Assembly (NCBI GenBank): GCA_944390025.1
Contig: CALXOK010000021.1
Coordinates: forward strand, 1-36,150
Source: an uncultured Spirochaetales bacterium
GTDB taxonomy: Bacteria > Spirochaetota > Spirochaetia > Sphaerochaetales > Sphaerochaetaceae
Reading direction: 5' to 3'
DNA length: 36,150 nucleotides
The first letter of the stretch is position 1; each line of letters begins with the position of its first letter. The position numbers and the translations under genes were made by a program. The notes beneath the pieces were generated by a model. The model was given only the letters and a program-made list of their open reading frames with translations, was not told the origin of the DNA and made no database searches. Positions 15,887-24,629 of this stretch are shown piece after piece.

Positions 15887-17062
15887 ATGGAGAAGATAGT
15901 AGCCTTCCACGAGCTGAACTACAAGGAGAAAGTGCAGGTTATGGTTGAGATTCCCGGAGTCGTCACTCTCATGGGAGCCTTTTCCGATTTCTGTAACGGC
16001 TACTGCATTGCCGGCACCGGCACACTCGGCCTCAGAGTCGCGCTGTCTGACAGGAGTGACAACACTGTCAGGGTTTACGATGCCACTAAGGGCGACAAGA
16101 AACACTTCACTCTCAACTCACTTAAATACAAGAAAGAAGACAGATGGGGCAATTACATCAAGGGTGTTATGAGCGTCCTTGTCGAAGAAGGCGTGAACAT
16201 CCCGCACGGCTATGACATAACATTGAAAGGCGCCTTGCTTTACTGTGATCAGCTGACTGTCTCCGCATCGGTGATCATGGGCGTGCTCATGGCTATGGAC
16301 AGCGCTCTCTCACTTGGTTTTGACAAAAAGGAAATAATACGCCTGAGCTACAAGATTGCAACCTCTTACTGCTCTGTCTCCATCCGCCTCAGGGATTTAA
16401 TAACAGTCTCTTATGCCCAGCCCGGCAAGGTCCTGTTCTTCGACCTCCAGTCTGTTTCCTATGAGCTTATCGACTATCCGTTCCAGAAGAAGGACGGAAA
16501 CGGCCCCTACGGAATCATCGTGGACCCGTCGCTTCCTCCGCAAATACTTCGTGAGGAGATTGAGGAAAAGCGCATTGACGCCCGTCTGTGCTGCAAGCAG
16601 CTGAAGAAAAAGCTTCCGCCTGACTACAGGCTGCGCTCCTATCCGATAGCGGATCTCAAGAGCCATATCATAGGAGACCTCGATGAGCATGTGCGCCGTA
16701 CATGCGAGTACGTGATTTCAGAAACGAAATATGTCAGCAAGGCAAGAAGCGCACTCACTGACAGGGATGCCAGAGCCTTCGGCCGCTGCCTGAACAACAT
16801 ATACATTGGAATGAGGGATGTCTTCGACGTCACGTGCCCTGAAGTCGACTGGCTTATCAAGAGGGCCGGAGAGCTTGATGGCGTCTATGGAGCCGCCTAT
16901 GTCAGCAACGGAGCATCCGGATCCATCTACATGGTCCTTGACAGCTCTGGCGAGGAGGCTTTCCAGAAATGCATGGATGAGTACCGCCGCATCTTCGATT
17001 TCCTTCCTTCAAAAAGGCCGTTCATCCCCGGCGGAACAGCCCATGTCGTCCAGGAGTTCTGA
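15887..17062 (+). CDS. Degenerate galactokinase-like GHMP protein
   Basis: The 391-aa length and order of motifs follow galactokinase, but key motifs are eroded. The galactokinase signature GRVNLIGEHTDY is replaced by GVVTLMGAFSDF (24-35), losing the Arg and Glu that contact substrate. The ATP-binding PxGxGLSSSAA loop is replaced by a region around YCDQLTVSASVIMG (119-132) without the Gly-rich turn. The third motif is reduced to SNGASGSIYMV. An Asp in RLRD (170) aligns with the catalytic Asp. It may bind a sugar without phosphorylating it, or have a new substrate. GGGGAC precedes the start, and surE follows two bases after the stop. Confidence 0.75.
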   Translation: MEKIVAFHELNYKEKVQVMVEIPGVVTLMGAFSDFCNGYCIAGTGTLGLRVALSDRSDNTVRVYDATKGDKKHFTLNSLKYKKEDRWGNYIKGVMSVLVEEGVNIPHGYDITLKGALLYCDQLTVSASVIMGVLMAMDSALSLGFDKKEIIRLSYKIATSYCSVSIRLRDLITVSYAQPGKVLFFDLQSVSYELIDYPFQKKDGNGPYGIIVDPSLPPQILREEIEEKRIDARLCCKQLKKKLPPDYRLRSYPIADLKSHIIGDLDEHVRRTCEYVISETKYVSKARSALTDRDARAFGRCLNNIYIGMRDVFDVTCPEVDWLIKRAGELDGVYGAAYVSNGASGSIYMVLDSSGEEAFQKCMDEYRRIFDFLPSKRPFIPGGTAHVVQEF

Positions 17063-17064
17063 TT

Positions 17065-17820
17065 ATGACAATCCTTCTTGTGAATGATGACGGATATGAC
17101 AGGGAAGGGATAAGGACACTTGAAAATGTCCTGGCTGAAGCAGGCCATGAGGTATGGGTCTGCGCTCCGTCTTCAAACCGGTCCGGATTCAGCCATGCGA
17201 TGACCACAAGCGGCAGCGTGACGATGACAGAATACGGAAAGAACCATTTCCACTGCAGCGGCACACCTGTTGACTGTATCCTCTACAGTCTGAAAGCGGA
17301 GATTTTCCCGCACAGACCCGATCTCGTGATCTCCGGAATCAACCACGGTTACAACTGTTCTTCCGATGTAATCTACTCAGGCACATGCTCTGCTGCAAGG
17401 GAGGCGGTTCTTCAGGGTATCATGGCCATCGCCCTGTCTTGCGAGCCGGATGAGAATGGTGTTTATGAATTCACCCGCGCATCCCGCTTTGTCACATCCC
17501 GTCTCGATAACCTTATCAGGCTTTGCACCTCTGACTGCTTTGTAAGCCTTAACTTCCCCCCGCACTTCAATGAAGAGCTCAGGCCGGCTTCTCTTGGCAC
17601 CATCAGCTATTGTGACATACCTGAAGTCATCGCGAGAGAGGGTAAAAGCTTCACACTCCGCCTGAAGCCGGGCGTTGTCACGAGAAACCTTGCTGAAAAA
17701 GGAATCAAGAGTGACCTTGAAGTCTGCCAGGAGGGCTACATCGCCCTTTCCGTCATAAAGGTCAATCCTGCAGTTGATGAGGAGTGCCACTGCAGGCTGG
17801 CAGCATTGCTTGAGCCGTGA
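17065..17820 (+). CDS. surE: 5'-nucleotidase SurE
   Basis: The 251-aa protein opens with ILLVNDDGYD, whose Asp8 and Asp9 bind the metal, and has the family segments PSSNRSGFSHA, SGTPVDC, ISGINHGYN and YSGTCSAAREA. SurE dephosphorylates nucleoside monophosphates, and also other phosphates, under stress or in stationary phase. Length is normal. It is sandwiched between the GHMP protein and the cysteine cluster gene with two-base spacing and a GTGA overlap, indicating one transcript. Confidence 0.95.
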   Translation: MTILLVNDDGYDREGIRTLENVLAEAGHEVWVCAPSSNRSGFSHAMTTSGSVTMTEYGKNHFHCSGTPVDCILYSLKAEIFPHRPDLVISGINHGYNCSSDVIYSGTCSAAREAVLQGIMAIALSCEPDENGVYEFTRASRFVTSRLDNLIRLCTSDCFVSLNFPPHFNEELRPASLGTISYCDIPEVIAREGKSFTLRLKPGVVTRNLAEKGIKSDLEVCQEGYIALSVIKVNPAVDEECHCRLAALLEP

Positions 17821-18125
17821 AGTGGTGGGAAAAGATCTGCGCTCAGTGCGGCTCCTGCTGTCATGAGAAAGTCCGCCTCAGCAAGAACCGCTATGTGTAT
17901 TACGAGAACATAAAATGCCCCCATCTCAGGGACGATGGAAGCTGTGACGTCTACCATGAGCGCTTCTGCGTCAGTCCCGGCTGTAAGAAGATGACACTGC
18001 TGAGGGCAATGACAGCCACCTGGCTTCCTCCTGACTGTGCCTATGTTGAGTGGGCAAAGCGTCATCACATCCGTTTCGCACCTGAATGCGAGTGGATTGT
18101 CAGCCTTGACGAAGAGTTAGATTGA
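17817..18125 (+). CDS. YkgJ-type cysteine cluster protein
   Basis: The 102-aa protein has the CxxCGxCC signature (CAQCGSCC) followed by CPHLRDDGSCDVYHERFCVSPGC, typical of the YkgJ/UPF0153 zinc- or iron-binding family. The function of this family is not settled; metal binding is inferred from the cysteines. The GTG start overlaps the surE stop by four bases. It is directly upstream of the Fe-S assembly genes nifS and nifU, which fits a metal-related role. Confidence 0.85.
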   Translation: MKWWEKICAQCGSCCHEKVRLSKNRYVYYENIKCPHLRDDGSCDVYHERFCVSPGCKKMTLLRAMTATWLPPDCAYVEWAKRHHIRFAPECEWIVSLDEELD

Positions 18126-18151
18126 ATATAGTTTTTCTCTGAGGAAAAATT

Positions 18152-19312
18152 ATGAAACCAATATATATGGATAACAATGCGACCACTCAGATGGCAGATG
18201 AAGTGGCAAGCCTGATGCGTGACAACCTCACGCTTTATGGCAATGCCTCCTCAATGCACACGCTTGGCCGCAATGCTTCGTCAGGGCTTGAATGGGCCCG
18301 CGGGATGTGTGCTTCTCTGATAGACGCTGAAAGTGAGGAAATATACTTCACAAGCGGTGCCAGCGAGTCCAACAACACGGTTTTCAATATCGCAAGAGAA
18401 CTTATTGATTCTCACTCAAAGCGCAACAGGATTGTCACAAGCACCATTGAGCATCCTTCAATCATCGAGGAAGTCAAATACCTCAAGGAGAAAGGATACA
18501 GGGTGGATGAGGCTCCTGTCGACTCAAGCGGCATGGTCATCGTGAGTGAGCTTGAGAAACTGCTTGGCGATGATGTGCTGCTTGTCAGCATAATGACAGG
18601 CAACAACGAGACAGGAACAATCCAGCCGGTGAAAAAGATAAGCACTCTTGCCCATGCCTGTGGTGCCCTGATGCACTCGGATGCCACTCAGGCAATCGGC
18701 AAGATTCCTGTCTCCGTGAAGGACCTCGGCCTTGACTATCTTTCCATGTCTGCGCACAAGTTCTACGGACCGAAGGGAGTCGGCGCTCTTTATGTGCGCA
18801 AAGGGGCTCCAATCATGCCATTCGTGCACGGCGGCCATCAGGAGAAGGGTTACAGAGCCGGAACATACAACAACCTCGGCATCATCGGAATGGGAGAGGC
18901 GGCCCGTCTTGCTGCCCAGAATCTGGAGCGCGAGCATGATTACCTGTGGTCACTCCGGGAGCGCCTCAGAAAAGGACTTCTGGCTTCCATCCCTGACATC
19001 GTGATCAACGGCAATCAGGAGCACTGCCTTCCCGGCACCCTCAATGTCTCATTCCCCTGTGCAGAAGGGGAGTCAATCCTCCTCTACCTTGATATGGAGG
19101 GCATTGAGGTCTCCACAGGAAGCGCCTGTGCGACAGGAAGCCTTGAACCCAGCTACGTGCTGCTGGCAAGCGGCCTTGATGTCGAGCTTGCACACGGATC
19201 AATACGCTTCTCTCTGGGAAGATACAATACCACAGAGGATGTCGATACAGTCATACAGAAGCTTCCTCCCATCATAGAAAGGGTGAGAAGCATGTCCACA
19301 AGGAAGGTCTGA
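18152..19312 (+). CDS. nifS: Cysteine desulfurase, NifS/IscS class
   Basis: The 386-aa protein starts MKPIYMDNNATT and has SAHKFYGPKG with the PLP lysine at 203 and STGSACATGSLEPS with the catalytic Cys at 326 in the long-loop class I context. It takes sulfur from cysteine and delivers it to the scaffold encoded three bases downstream. GAGGAAAAATT precedes the ATG. The pair nifS-nifU without iscA or hsc genes nearby suggests a minimal Fe-S system in this organism. Confidence 0.95.
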   Translation: MKPIYMDNNATTQMADEVASLMRDNLTLYGNASSMHTLGRNASSGLEWARGMCASLIDAESEEIYFTSGASESNNTVFNIARELIDSHSKRNRIVTSTIEHPSIIEEVKYLKEKGYRVDEAPVDSSGMVIVSELEKLLGDDVLLVSIMTGNNETGTIQPVKKISTLAHACGALMHSDATQAIGKIPVSVKDLGLDYLSMSAHKFYGPKGVGALYVRKGAPIMPFVHGGHQEKGYRAGTYNNLGIIGMGEAARLAAQNLEREHDYLWSLRERLRKGLLASIPDIVINGNQEHCLPGTLNVSFPCAEGESILLYLDMEGIEVSTGSACATGSLEPSYVLLASGLDVELAHGSIRFSLGRYNTTEDVDTVIQKLPPIIERVRSMSTRKV

Positions 19313-19315
19313 TTT

Positions 19316-19927
19316 ATGGCAAACAGTTTCATGGCCCAGTGGGTCTATACAGATACGGTTAAGGATCATTTCATGAATCCGAGGAACATCTGGAAGGATG
19401 ATGAGGATTTCACTCCTGACGGGGTGGGTGAGGTCGGCTCGCTTGCCTGTGGTGACCAGATGAGGGTCGGGATAAAAGTCAGCGACGGAAGGATAAAGGA
19501 TCTCAGATGGCTTACATACGGCTGTGCCAGCGCCATCGCCTCCACTTCCATGATGAGCGAGATGGCTATCGGAATGACACTTGAGGAGGCATATCATCTG
19601 ACTCCTCAGATGATCACAGAATCCCTTGGAGGCCTTCCCGAGCACAAGTTCCACTGCTCTGTGCTTGGTGACAAGGCGCTCAGGGCCGCTATTGACGACT
19701 ATCTTGAGAAAAACGGCATTGAGAATACTTACAAGGCGAAGACTGCGAGAATCGTGTGCGAGTGCAAGGGTGTCACCGATACCCGCATTGAGGAGCTTGT
19801 GAAAAGCGGCGAATGCCTCACTTTCGATTCTCTCAGCCAGAAGACAGGATGCAGCACGGTCTGTGGCAAGTGCCGCAATGAAATCATCGCTCTCTTAGAA
19901 GAGTACAAGCATATTTATGGCAAATGA
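19316..19927 (+). CDS. nifU: NifU-type Fe-S scaffold: IscU domain plus BFD domain
   Basis: Residues 10-130 form an IscU-like scaffold with ligand cysteines Cys45 (GSLACGDQ), Cys70 (TYGCAS) and Cys114 (FHCSVLGDKA). Residues 144-200 form a BFD-like [2Fe-2S] domain with Cys148, Cys150, Cys183 and Cys186. The C-terminal Nfu domain (CxxC) of full-length NifU is missing; the protein ends at 203 aa where that domain would begin. GGAAGG lies about eight bases upstream of the first ATG, and ATG at 19331 is an alternative. It is coupled to the HTH gene by an ATGA overlap. Confidence 0.92.
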   Translation: MANSFMAQWVYTDTVKDHFMNPRNIWKDDEDFTPDGVGEVGSLACGDQMRVGIKVSDGRIKDLRWLTYGCASAIASTSMMSEMAIGMTLEEAYHLTPQMITESLGGLPEHKFHCSVLGDKALRAAIDDYLEKNGIENTYKAKTARIVCECKGVTDTRIEELVKSGECLTFDSLSQKTGCSTVCGKCRNEIIALLEEYKHIYGK

Positions 19928-20253
19928 TAAGCGTATACAGGGATGAGGTGAAGGATGCCCTCTACCGGAGGGCGGGAAAATGCACCAGCAGAAACGGCAT
20001 CGTCAGTGCAAAAGAGCCGGGCAAGTGGACGGCAAGCCGCATAAAGGCCCTGCGCAAGAGCCTGTATCTTGCCCAGTCTGTCTTTGCCCGCGTGCTTGGT
20101 GTAAGTCTTGCTACAGTCGTTTCCTGGGAGAACAGCCAGAACCATCCCAGTACTCTGGCATGCCGCCTGATGGACCTGATAGAAGCCTATCCTGACATCC
20201 TGCTTGAAGCCGGCGTTGTGGAAATAAACGAAGAAGCAGGAGGCAGACAGTGA
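19924..20253 (+). CDS. HTH regulator of the XRE/HigA-like type
   Basis: The 109-aa protein has a helix-turn-helix around residues 38-85: ASRIKALRKSLYLAQSVFARV, then LGVSLATVVSWENSQNHPS, as in HigA/MqsA-type antitoxin regulators that end with LMDLIEAYPDIL. The N terminus holds a basic segment with one Cys. No toxin gene is adjacent. It overlaps both neighbours (ATGA with nifU, GTGA with the reductase gene), so it is an integral operon member and might regulate this operon or read an Fe-S signal; that is inference. Confidence 0.8.
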   Translation: MISVYRDEVKDALYRRAGKCTSRNGIVSAKEPGKWTASRIKALRKSLYLAQSVFARVLGVSLATVVSWENSQNHPSTLACRLMDLIEAYPDILLEAGVVEINEEAGGRQ

Positions 20254-21155
20254 AAGTGCGTCTTCTCGGACTCGGAGCTGTCGGAGCTCCGATTGCCGTC
20301 CGCCTGAGCGCGTGCTGTGACTTCGCCATCCTGCTTACACCTGACAGGTATGAGCGTTACAGTGCTGAAGGCTGCACTGTCAACGGCAGACGCTATGACT
20401 TCCCGGTTGCAGAGGCTGGGGAGGATGATGTGGATCTCATCATTGTCGCATGCAAGAACAATGACCTTTCCTCAGCGCTGGATCTCATTGAATCCCATAC
20501 CGGACATGATACTGTCCTGATGAGTCTTCTCAATGGCATTGACAGTGAGAGAGTGCTGGGCGAACGTTTTGGCAGCGAGCATGTGATTTATTCTTTCATC
20601 ACGAATCTGTCATCTGTCAGGCAGGGCCGGAGCATAGACTGCTTTTCGCCAAGAGGCGGGCTTATCCGGTTCAATGAGAAGGACGGGCAGCCCAGCAGTC
20701 GTGTGAAGAGAATCGCATCCCTGTTTGACAGGGCCGGAATATGGTACGAGATAAGTGATAGCATCATTCATGACATCTGGTGGAAGTTCGGGTTCAACAT
20801 ATGTATCAATTCTCTTTCCGCAATCATGGGACTCGATTACGGTCAGATGAACGGCAATGAAGCTTTCTACCGTCTTGTGCGCATGCTGTGGCGTGAGATA
20901 AGGACTGTCGCCGCCGCTGAAGGAGTCTGCCTCACAGCTGACGACGAGCAGCAGTGCCTGAGCGTCATCGCGGCTATGGCCGGGCCCGGCAAGACAAGCA
21001 TGCTTCAGGATGTGGAAGCGGGACGGGCTACAGAGAACCGCTATTTCGCCGGCTCTCTTTCATCCCTCGGGAAGAAACATTCAATCCCCACGCCGCTTTC
21101 AGATTTCCTGTTAATTGAAGTGGAGGCAAAAGAACATGCAGCTGAATATGAATGA
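20250..21155 (+). CDS. Ketopantoate reductase-like (PanE/ApbA) dehydrogenase
   Basis: The 301-aa protein begins with the Rossmann motif LGLGAVGAPIA, has ACKNNDL where the catalytic Lys is expected, LLNGID, WWKFGFNICINSLSAI containing the Lys and Asn of the substrate site, and SMLQDVEAGRATE near the C terminus, all PanE signatures. The family makes pantoate for coenzyme A with NADPH; paralogues act on other 2-keto acids. No panB or panC is adjacent, so gene naming is withheld. CoaE is encoded elsewhere in the window. Confidence 0.88.
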   Translation: MKVRLLGLGAVGAPIAVRLSACCDFAILLTPDRYERYSAEGCTVNGRRYDFPVAEAGEDDVDLIIVACKNNDLSSALDLIESHTGHDTVLMSLLNGIDSERVLGERFGSEHVIYSFITNLSSVRQGRSIDCFSPRGGLIRFNEKDGQPSSRVKRIASLFDRAGIWYEISDSIIHDIWWKFGFNICINSLSAIMGLDYGQMNGNEAFYRLVRMLWREIRTVAAAEGVCLTADDEQQCLSVIAAMAGPGKTSMLQDVEAGRATENRYFAGSLSSLGKKHSIPTPLSDFLLIEVEAKEHAAEYE

Positions 21156-22059
21156 AGCCATGCTGTATGAGACAATTCTCGCTCTTTTCTCCGCAAGGGA
21201 GAATGAGGCGCTCAGACGCTTTGCATCACTGTCTGAAACGGTGGACGTGTCACGTCCGCTGCCAGAAATCGTGACAGAAGCGGCACGTGTCTGTGAAAGA
21301 ATGCCAGGCGAGATACAGGATGCTTATTTCCGTGTCCGTCACAGCTTTGAGTCATATCCATTCCCGTTTGAGATAATAAGAGGCGATGATGAGCGTCTTG
21401 CACACCCAGTAACTTGTGCTCCCTTCCTCTATGCCTATGGCAATACAGGTCTTCTTGATGAGGAGATTGTCACGGTGCTGGGAATGAGGGCCCCGGATGA
21501 GGAAGGACGGCTTGATGCTGTCAGCATCCTGCAGGAGGCCGGAAAGGCGGGTGCCTGCGTGATGAGCACGCTCGACACAGGGCTTGATGCCTACTGCACT
21601 CGTTATGCTTTCAACGAGCGGATGAAGCAGATTGTCATTCTTGCATCCCCTCTGCACCAGTGCATGCCGGAGGGCCAGAAGGAACTGATGGAGCTGGTCG
21701 CATCCAGTCAGTCGTCACTGCTTCTGACTCCCTTCGCTCCTTCACGCAGGGCTGAGAAGTGGTTCACGGTGCCTCGCAATCAGGTTCTGGTCTCACTTTC
21801 CTCTTTCCTTGTCGTCCTTGAGGAACGAGACGGAGGTCCTCTGTGGAAGCTCGCAGGGCAGGTTTGTGATGAAGGCGGCAGAGTGATGCTCACCGCATCC
21901 TCCCTTGCCAATGACAGCTTCACGCAGGCCCGTTCTTTTGCCCAGACAAACAGCGTGCTCACATACAAGCACAGAGGAGACCTGAAAAAGCATCTGGCAG
22001 GTGCGAAATCACGTCCGTGTAAGGCCCCGGATGACGGCGGACAGCTTGAACTGTTTTAA
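21136..22059 (+). CDS. Divergent DprA/Smf-like protein
   Basis: From the ATG at 21136 (GGAGG about ten bases upstream) the product is 307 aa. The Rossmann-like DprA core is recognisable: TVLGMRAP where GSR is usual, STLDTGLDAYC where SGxAxGID is usual, IVILASPL, LLLTPFAPS and FTVPRNQVLVSLSSFLVVLE, matching the FPxRNRIIAGLS region. Key glycines and the strict Arg/Ser positions differ, so single-stranded DNA binding is not assured. DprA loads RecA during natural transformation, but the family also occurs in non-competent bacteria. It ends the nifS-nifU run just before the alaS promoter. Confidence 0.72.
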   Translation: MQLNMNEAMLYETILALFSARENEALRRFASLSETVDVSRPLPEIVTEAARVCERMPGEIQDAYFRVRHSFESYPFPFEIIRGDDERLAHPVTCAPFLYAYGNTGLLDEEIVTVLGMRAPDEEGRLDAVSILQEAGKAGACVMSTLDTGLDAYCTRYAFNERMKQIVILASPLHQCMPEGQKELMELVASSQSSLLLTPFAPSRRAEKWFTVPRNQVLVSLSSFLVVLEERDGGPLWKLAGQVCDEGGRVMLTASSLANDSFTQARSFAQTNSVLTYKHRGDLKKHLAGAKSRPCKAPDDGGQLELF

Positions 22060-22075
22060 GCAAAGACAATATACT
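22046..22075 (+). promoter_or_regulatory. alaS promoter
   Basis: TTGAAC (22046-22051), an 18-base spacer and TATACT (22070-22075) lie across the end of the upstream gene. Start is near 22082, leaving a leader of about 16 bases with GAGG. Confidence 0.5.
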
Positions 22076-22097
22076 CCAAAGAGTTTGAGGATTTTTT

Positions 22098-23891
22098 ATG
22101 AAAGCGCTCACTGCAAATGAATTGAGAAAACTTTATATCGACTTCTTTGTATCAAAGGGTCATAAGCAGATATCAGGGGCATCCCTGATTCCGGAAAACG
22201 ATCCGACAGTCCTTTTCACGACAGCCGGAATGCATCCGCTTGTGCCGTACATCCTCGGTGCCGAGCACCCGGCAGGAAAGATGCTGTGCGACTACCAGAA
22301 GTGCATCCGCACCGGAGATATCGACAGTGTCGGAGACCCGCATCACCTGACATTCTTCGAGATGCTTGGAAACTGGTCTCTTGGTGCCTATTTCAAGAAA
22401 GAGGCCATCGAGTACAGCTACGAGTTCCTGACCAGGTATCTTGAGATTGATCCTGAGAAGCTTTCTGTCACCGTGTTCGCAGGTGACGAGAATGCTCCGC
22501 GTGATGAGTTTGCCGCTTCTGTCTGGAAGAGTCTTGGCATCCCTGAGGAGAGAATCCATTACATGCCGAAGGAAGACAACTGGTGGGGTCCTGCCGGAGA
22601 GACAGGTCCATGCGGCCCGGATTCTGAGATGTTCATCGACACAGGACGCCCTGCATGCGGTCCTGACTGCAAGCCCGGATGTTCCTGCGGCAAGTACTTT
22701 GAAATCTGGAATGATGTCTTCATGGGTTACAGGAAGGATGAAAGCGGTGCCTATAACGAGATGGACAGAAAGTGCATCGACACCGGAATGGGTATCGAGA
22801 GGACCATCGCCATACTCCAGGGCAAGAAGAGTGTCTATGAGACAGAGGTCTTCACTCCGCTCATTGCCAAGGTTGAGGAACTCACGGGAAAGAAATACGG
22901 ACAGGATGAAGAGGATGACATGTCCATCAGAATCATCTGTGACCATGTCAGAACAAGCGTGTTCATCCTCGGTGACCAGAGAGGCATGGCACCTTCAAAT
23001 GTCGGTCAGGGTTATATTCTCCGCCGTCTGATCCGCCGTGCTGTGCGCCATGGAAAGAAGCTTGGCATCCAGAATGCCTTCCTTTCCGATATCGCATCAG
23101 TCGTGCTTTCAATCTATGCTGAGGCCTATCCTGAACTCAAGGAACATGAGAGCTTCATCTTTGAAGAACTCAGAAAAGAGGAAGCTAAGTTCTCCGACAC
23201 ACTCGTCAAGGGAGAGAGGGAGTTTGAGAAGATGCTCCCGAATCTCATGAAGGGCAACAGCAGGGTCATCTCCGGTCGTCTTGCATTCAAGCTCTATGAC
23301 ACATACGGTTTCCCGATTGAACTCACTCAGGAGCTTGCCAGGGAGCACGGCTTCTCTGTTGACATCAAGGGTTTCGAGGAAGCCTTCCAGAAGCATCAGG
23401 AGGTCAGCAGGGCAGGCGCTGAGCAGCAGTTCAAGGGCGGTCTTGCCGACCACAGTGAAGCTACAACAGCCCTTCACAGTGCGACACATCTTCTGCACAA
23501 GGCTCTTTCTGTTGTCCTTGGCGGCTATGTGAAGCAGCTTGGAAGCAATATCACGGCAGAGAGGCTGAGGTTTGACTTCAACTGTCCGCGTCCGATGACA
23601 AAGGAAGAAATCAAACAGGTCGAGGACCTTGTCAATGAGCAGATTGAGAAAGACCTGCCAGTCACCTGTGAGGTCATGACCGTCGATGAGGCCAGAGAGC
23701 TTGGAGCTGCCGCACAGTTCGACTCAAAGTACGGCGAGAAGGTAAAGGTCTATTCCATCGGTGACTTCTCCAAGGAAGTCTGCGGAGGTCCGCATGTCGA
23801 GCACACCGGCACAATGGGTCACTTCAGGATTGTCAAGGAGCAGTCCTCCAGTGCCGGAGTCAGGAGAATCAAGGCCGTTCTTGAAAAGTAA
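22098..23891 (+). CDS. alaS: Alanyl-tRNA synthetase, short spirochaete type
   Basis: The catalytic class II domain begins with ELRKLYIDFFVSKGHK and continues with LFTTAGMHPLVPY, then the tRNA-recognition helices and the editing domain with HSATH (about 460-464) and CGGPH (about 562-566) zinc/editing ligands. The protein stops at RRIKAVLEK, 597 aa, so the C-terminal oligomerisation C-Ala domain (about 270 aa in E. coli) is absent. Treponema and Borrelia enzymes are short in the same way. There is no sign of frameshift after the stop. Confidence 0.97.
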   Translation: MKALTANELRKLYIDFFVSKGHKQISGASLIPENDPTVLFTTAGMHPLVPYILGAEHPAGKMLCDYQKCIRTGDIDSVGDPHHLTFFEMLGNWSLGAYFKKEAIEYSYEFLTRYLEIDPEKLSVTVFAGDENAPRDEFAASVWKSLGIPEERIHYMPKEDNWWGPAGETGPCGPDSEMFIDTGRPACGPDCKPGCSCGKYFEIWNDVFMGYRKDESGAYNEMDRKCIDTGMGIERTIAILQGKKSVYETEVFTPLIAKVEELTGKKYGQDEEDDMSIRIICDHVRTSVFILGDQRGMAPSNVGQGYILRRLIRRAVRHGKKLGIQNAFLSDIASVVLSIYAEAYPELKEHESFIFEELRKEEAKFSDTLVKGEREFEKMLPNLMKGNSRVISGRLAFKLYDTYGFPIELTQELAREHGFSVDIKGFEEAFQKHQEVSRAGAEQQFKGGLADHSEATTALHSATHLLHKALSVVLGGYVKQLGSNITAERLRFDFNCPRPMTKEEIKQVEDLVNEQIEKDLPVTCEVMTVDEARELGAAAQFDSKYGEKVKVYSIGDFSKEVCGGPHVEHTGTMGHFRIVKEQSSSAGVRRIKAVLEK

Positions 23892-23927
23892 TTAGCCAAA
23901 ACCGCATAAGACTGAGTATATGTCAGT

Positions 23928-24629
23928 ATGGAAAGAATAAAGACTATACTCAGAAGCGGAATAAGAAACATTAACCTGGTTGCACCTGATGCACGGCTGA
24001 CCTCAAGGTTCCGGGAGGAGCTGATTAAAAGCACTCCCAGAAGCCTCAGTGTAGAGGCAGGTCAGCAGATAAAAGCTGACGCGTCGTGGTGCAACCTCGT
24101 CTGTTTTTCATCCAGAGATGAGCATCTCATCTCAACTCATATCATTTTTGACTCTCTCGTGTGCGCCCACAGCCTCAAGGGCACTGTGGCTCTGGATTTA
24201 TATGAGAAGCTGAGGACGGATTGTGCTTCCCCTCTGTCCTGCAAGGCGCTGATGCGCTCATTCCCCCTTGGCGGTTTCTACAAGACCCGCAGTATCATAA
24301 ACACGCTTTCCACATCAGGACTCTTCTTTCCTGTGGCAGGAAGCCGGGGACGGCTTTATCTGATTCCCTATTATTATGACAGGAAGGATGAAAGGATCCT
24401 TATCATACGTCATCTTCTTTCTCTTGGCTGCAGCGTGGGTGTGGATGATGAAGTGATAAAGGCCTCTCTCGGGGAGCGGAGCCTCACAGTCGGATGGGAT
24501 ATCTCCGAAATAAACAGGACCTTCCCGCAGGGCGCAAAAATCCTCATAACATCCCATCCTGTAGTCAATTTCTCAGGCATAAGATGCTTGTCCCTTCCTG
24601 CCTTTCTCGAGTCAAAGCAACTGTGGTGA
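23928..24629 (+). CDS. Conserved-looking hypothetical protein after alaS
   Basis: The 233-aa product has no signal peptide, membrane span or motif I recognise. It has an N-terminal basic helix (MERIKTILRSGIRN), a Cys/Ser-rich middle, a possible winged-helix stretch near 100-150 (LSCKALMRSFPLGGFYKTRSIINTLSTSG could present a helix-turn-helix) and a hydrophobic C-terminal half. Codon use matches neighbours, which supports a real gene. It lies 36 bases after alaS and is probably co-transcribed; the Shine-Dalgarno is weak. Confidence 0.7.
   Translation: MERIKTILRSGIRNINLVAPDARLTSRFREELIKSTPRSLSVEAGQQIKADASWCNLVCFSSRDEHLISTHIIFDSLVCAHSLKGTVALDLYEKLRTDCASPLSCKALMRSFPLGGFYKTRSIINTLSTSGLFFPVAGSRGRLYLIPYYYDRKDERILIIRHLLSLGCSVGVDDEVIKASLGERSLTVGWDISEINRTFPQGAKILITSHPVVNFSGIRCLSLPAFLESKQLW

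Noticed and set aside
22173..22946. 257-codon minus-strand frame opposite alaS
   Set aside because: Shadow of the AlaRS catalytic domain; no start signal and no recognisable protein motif.
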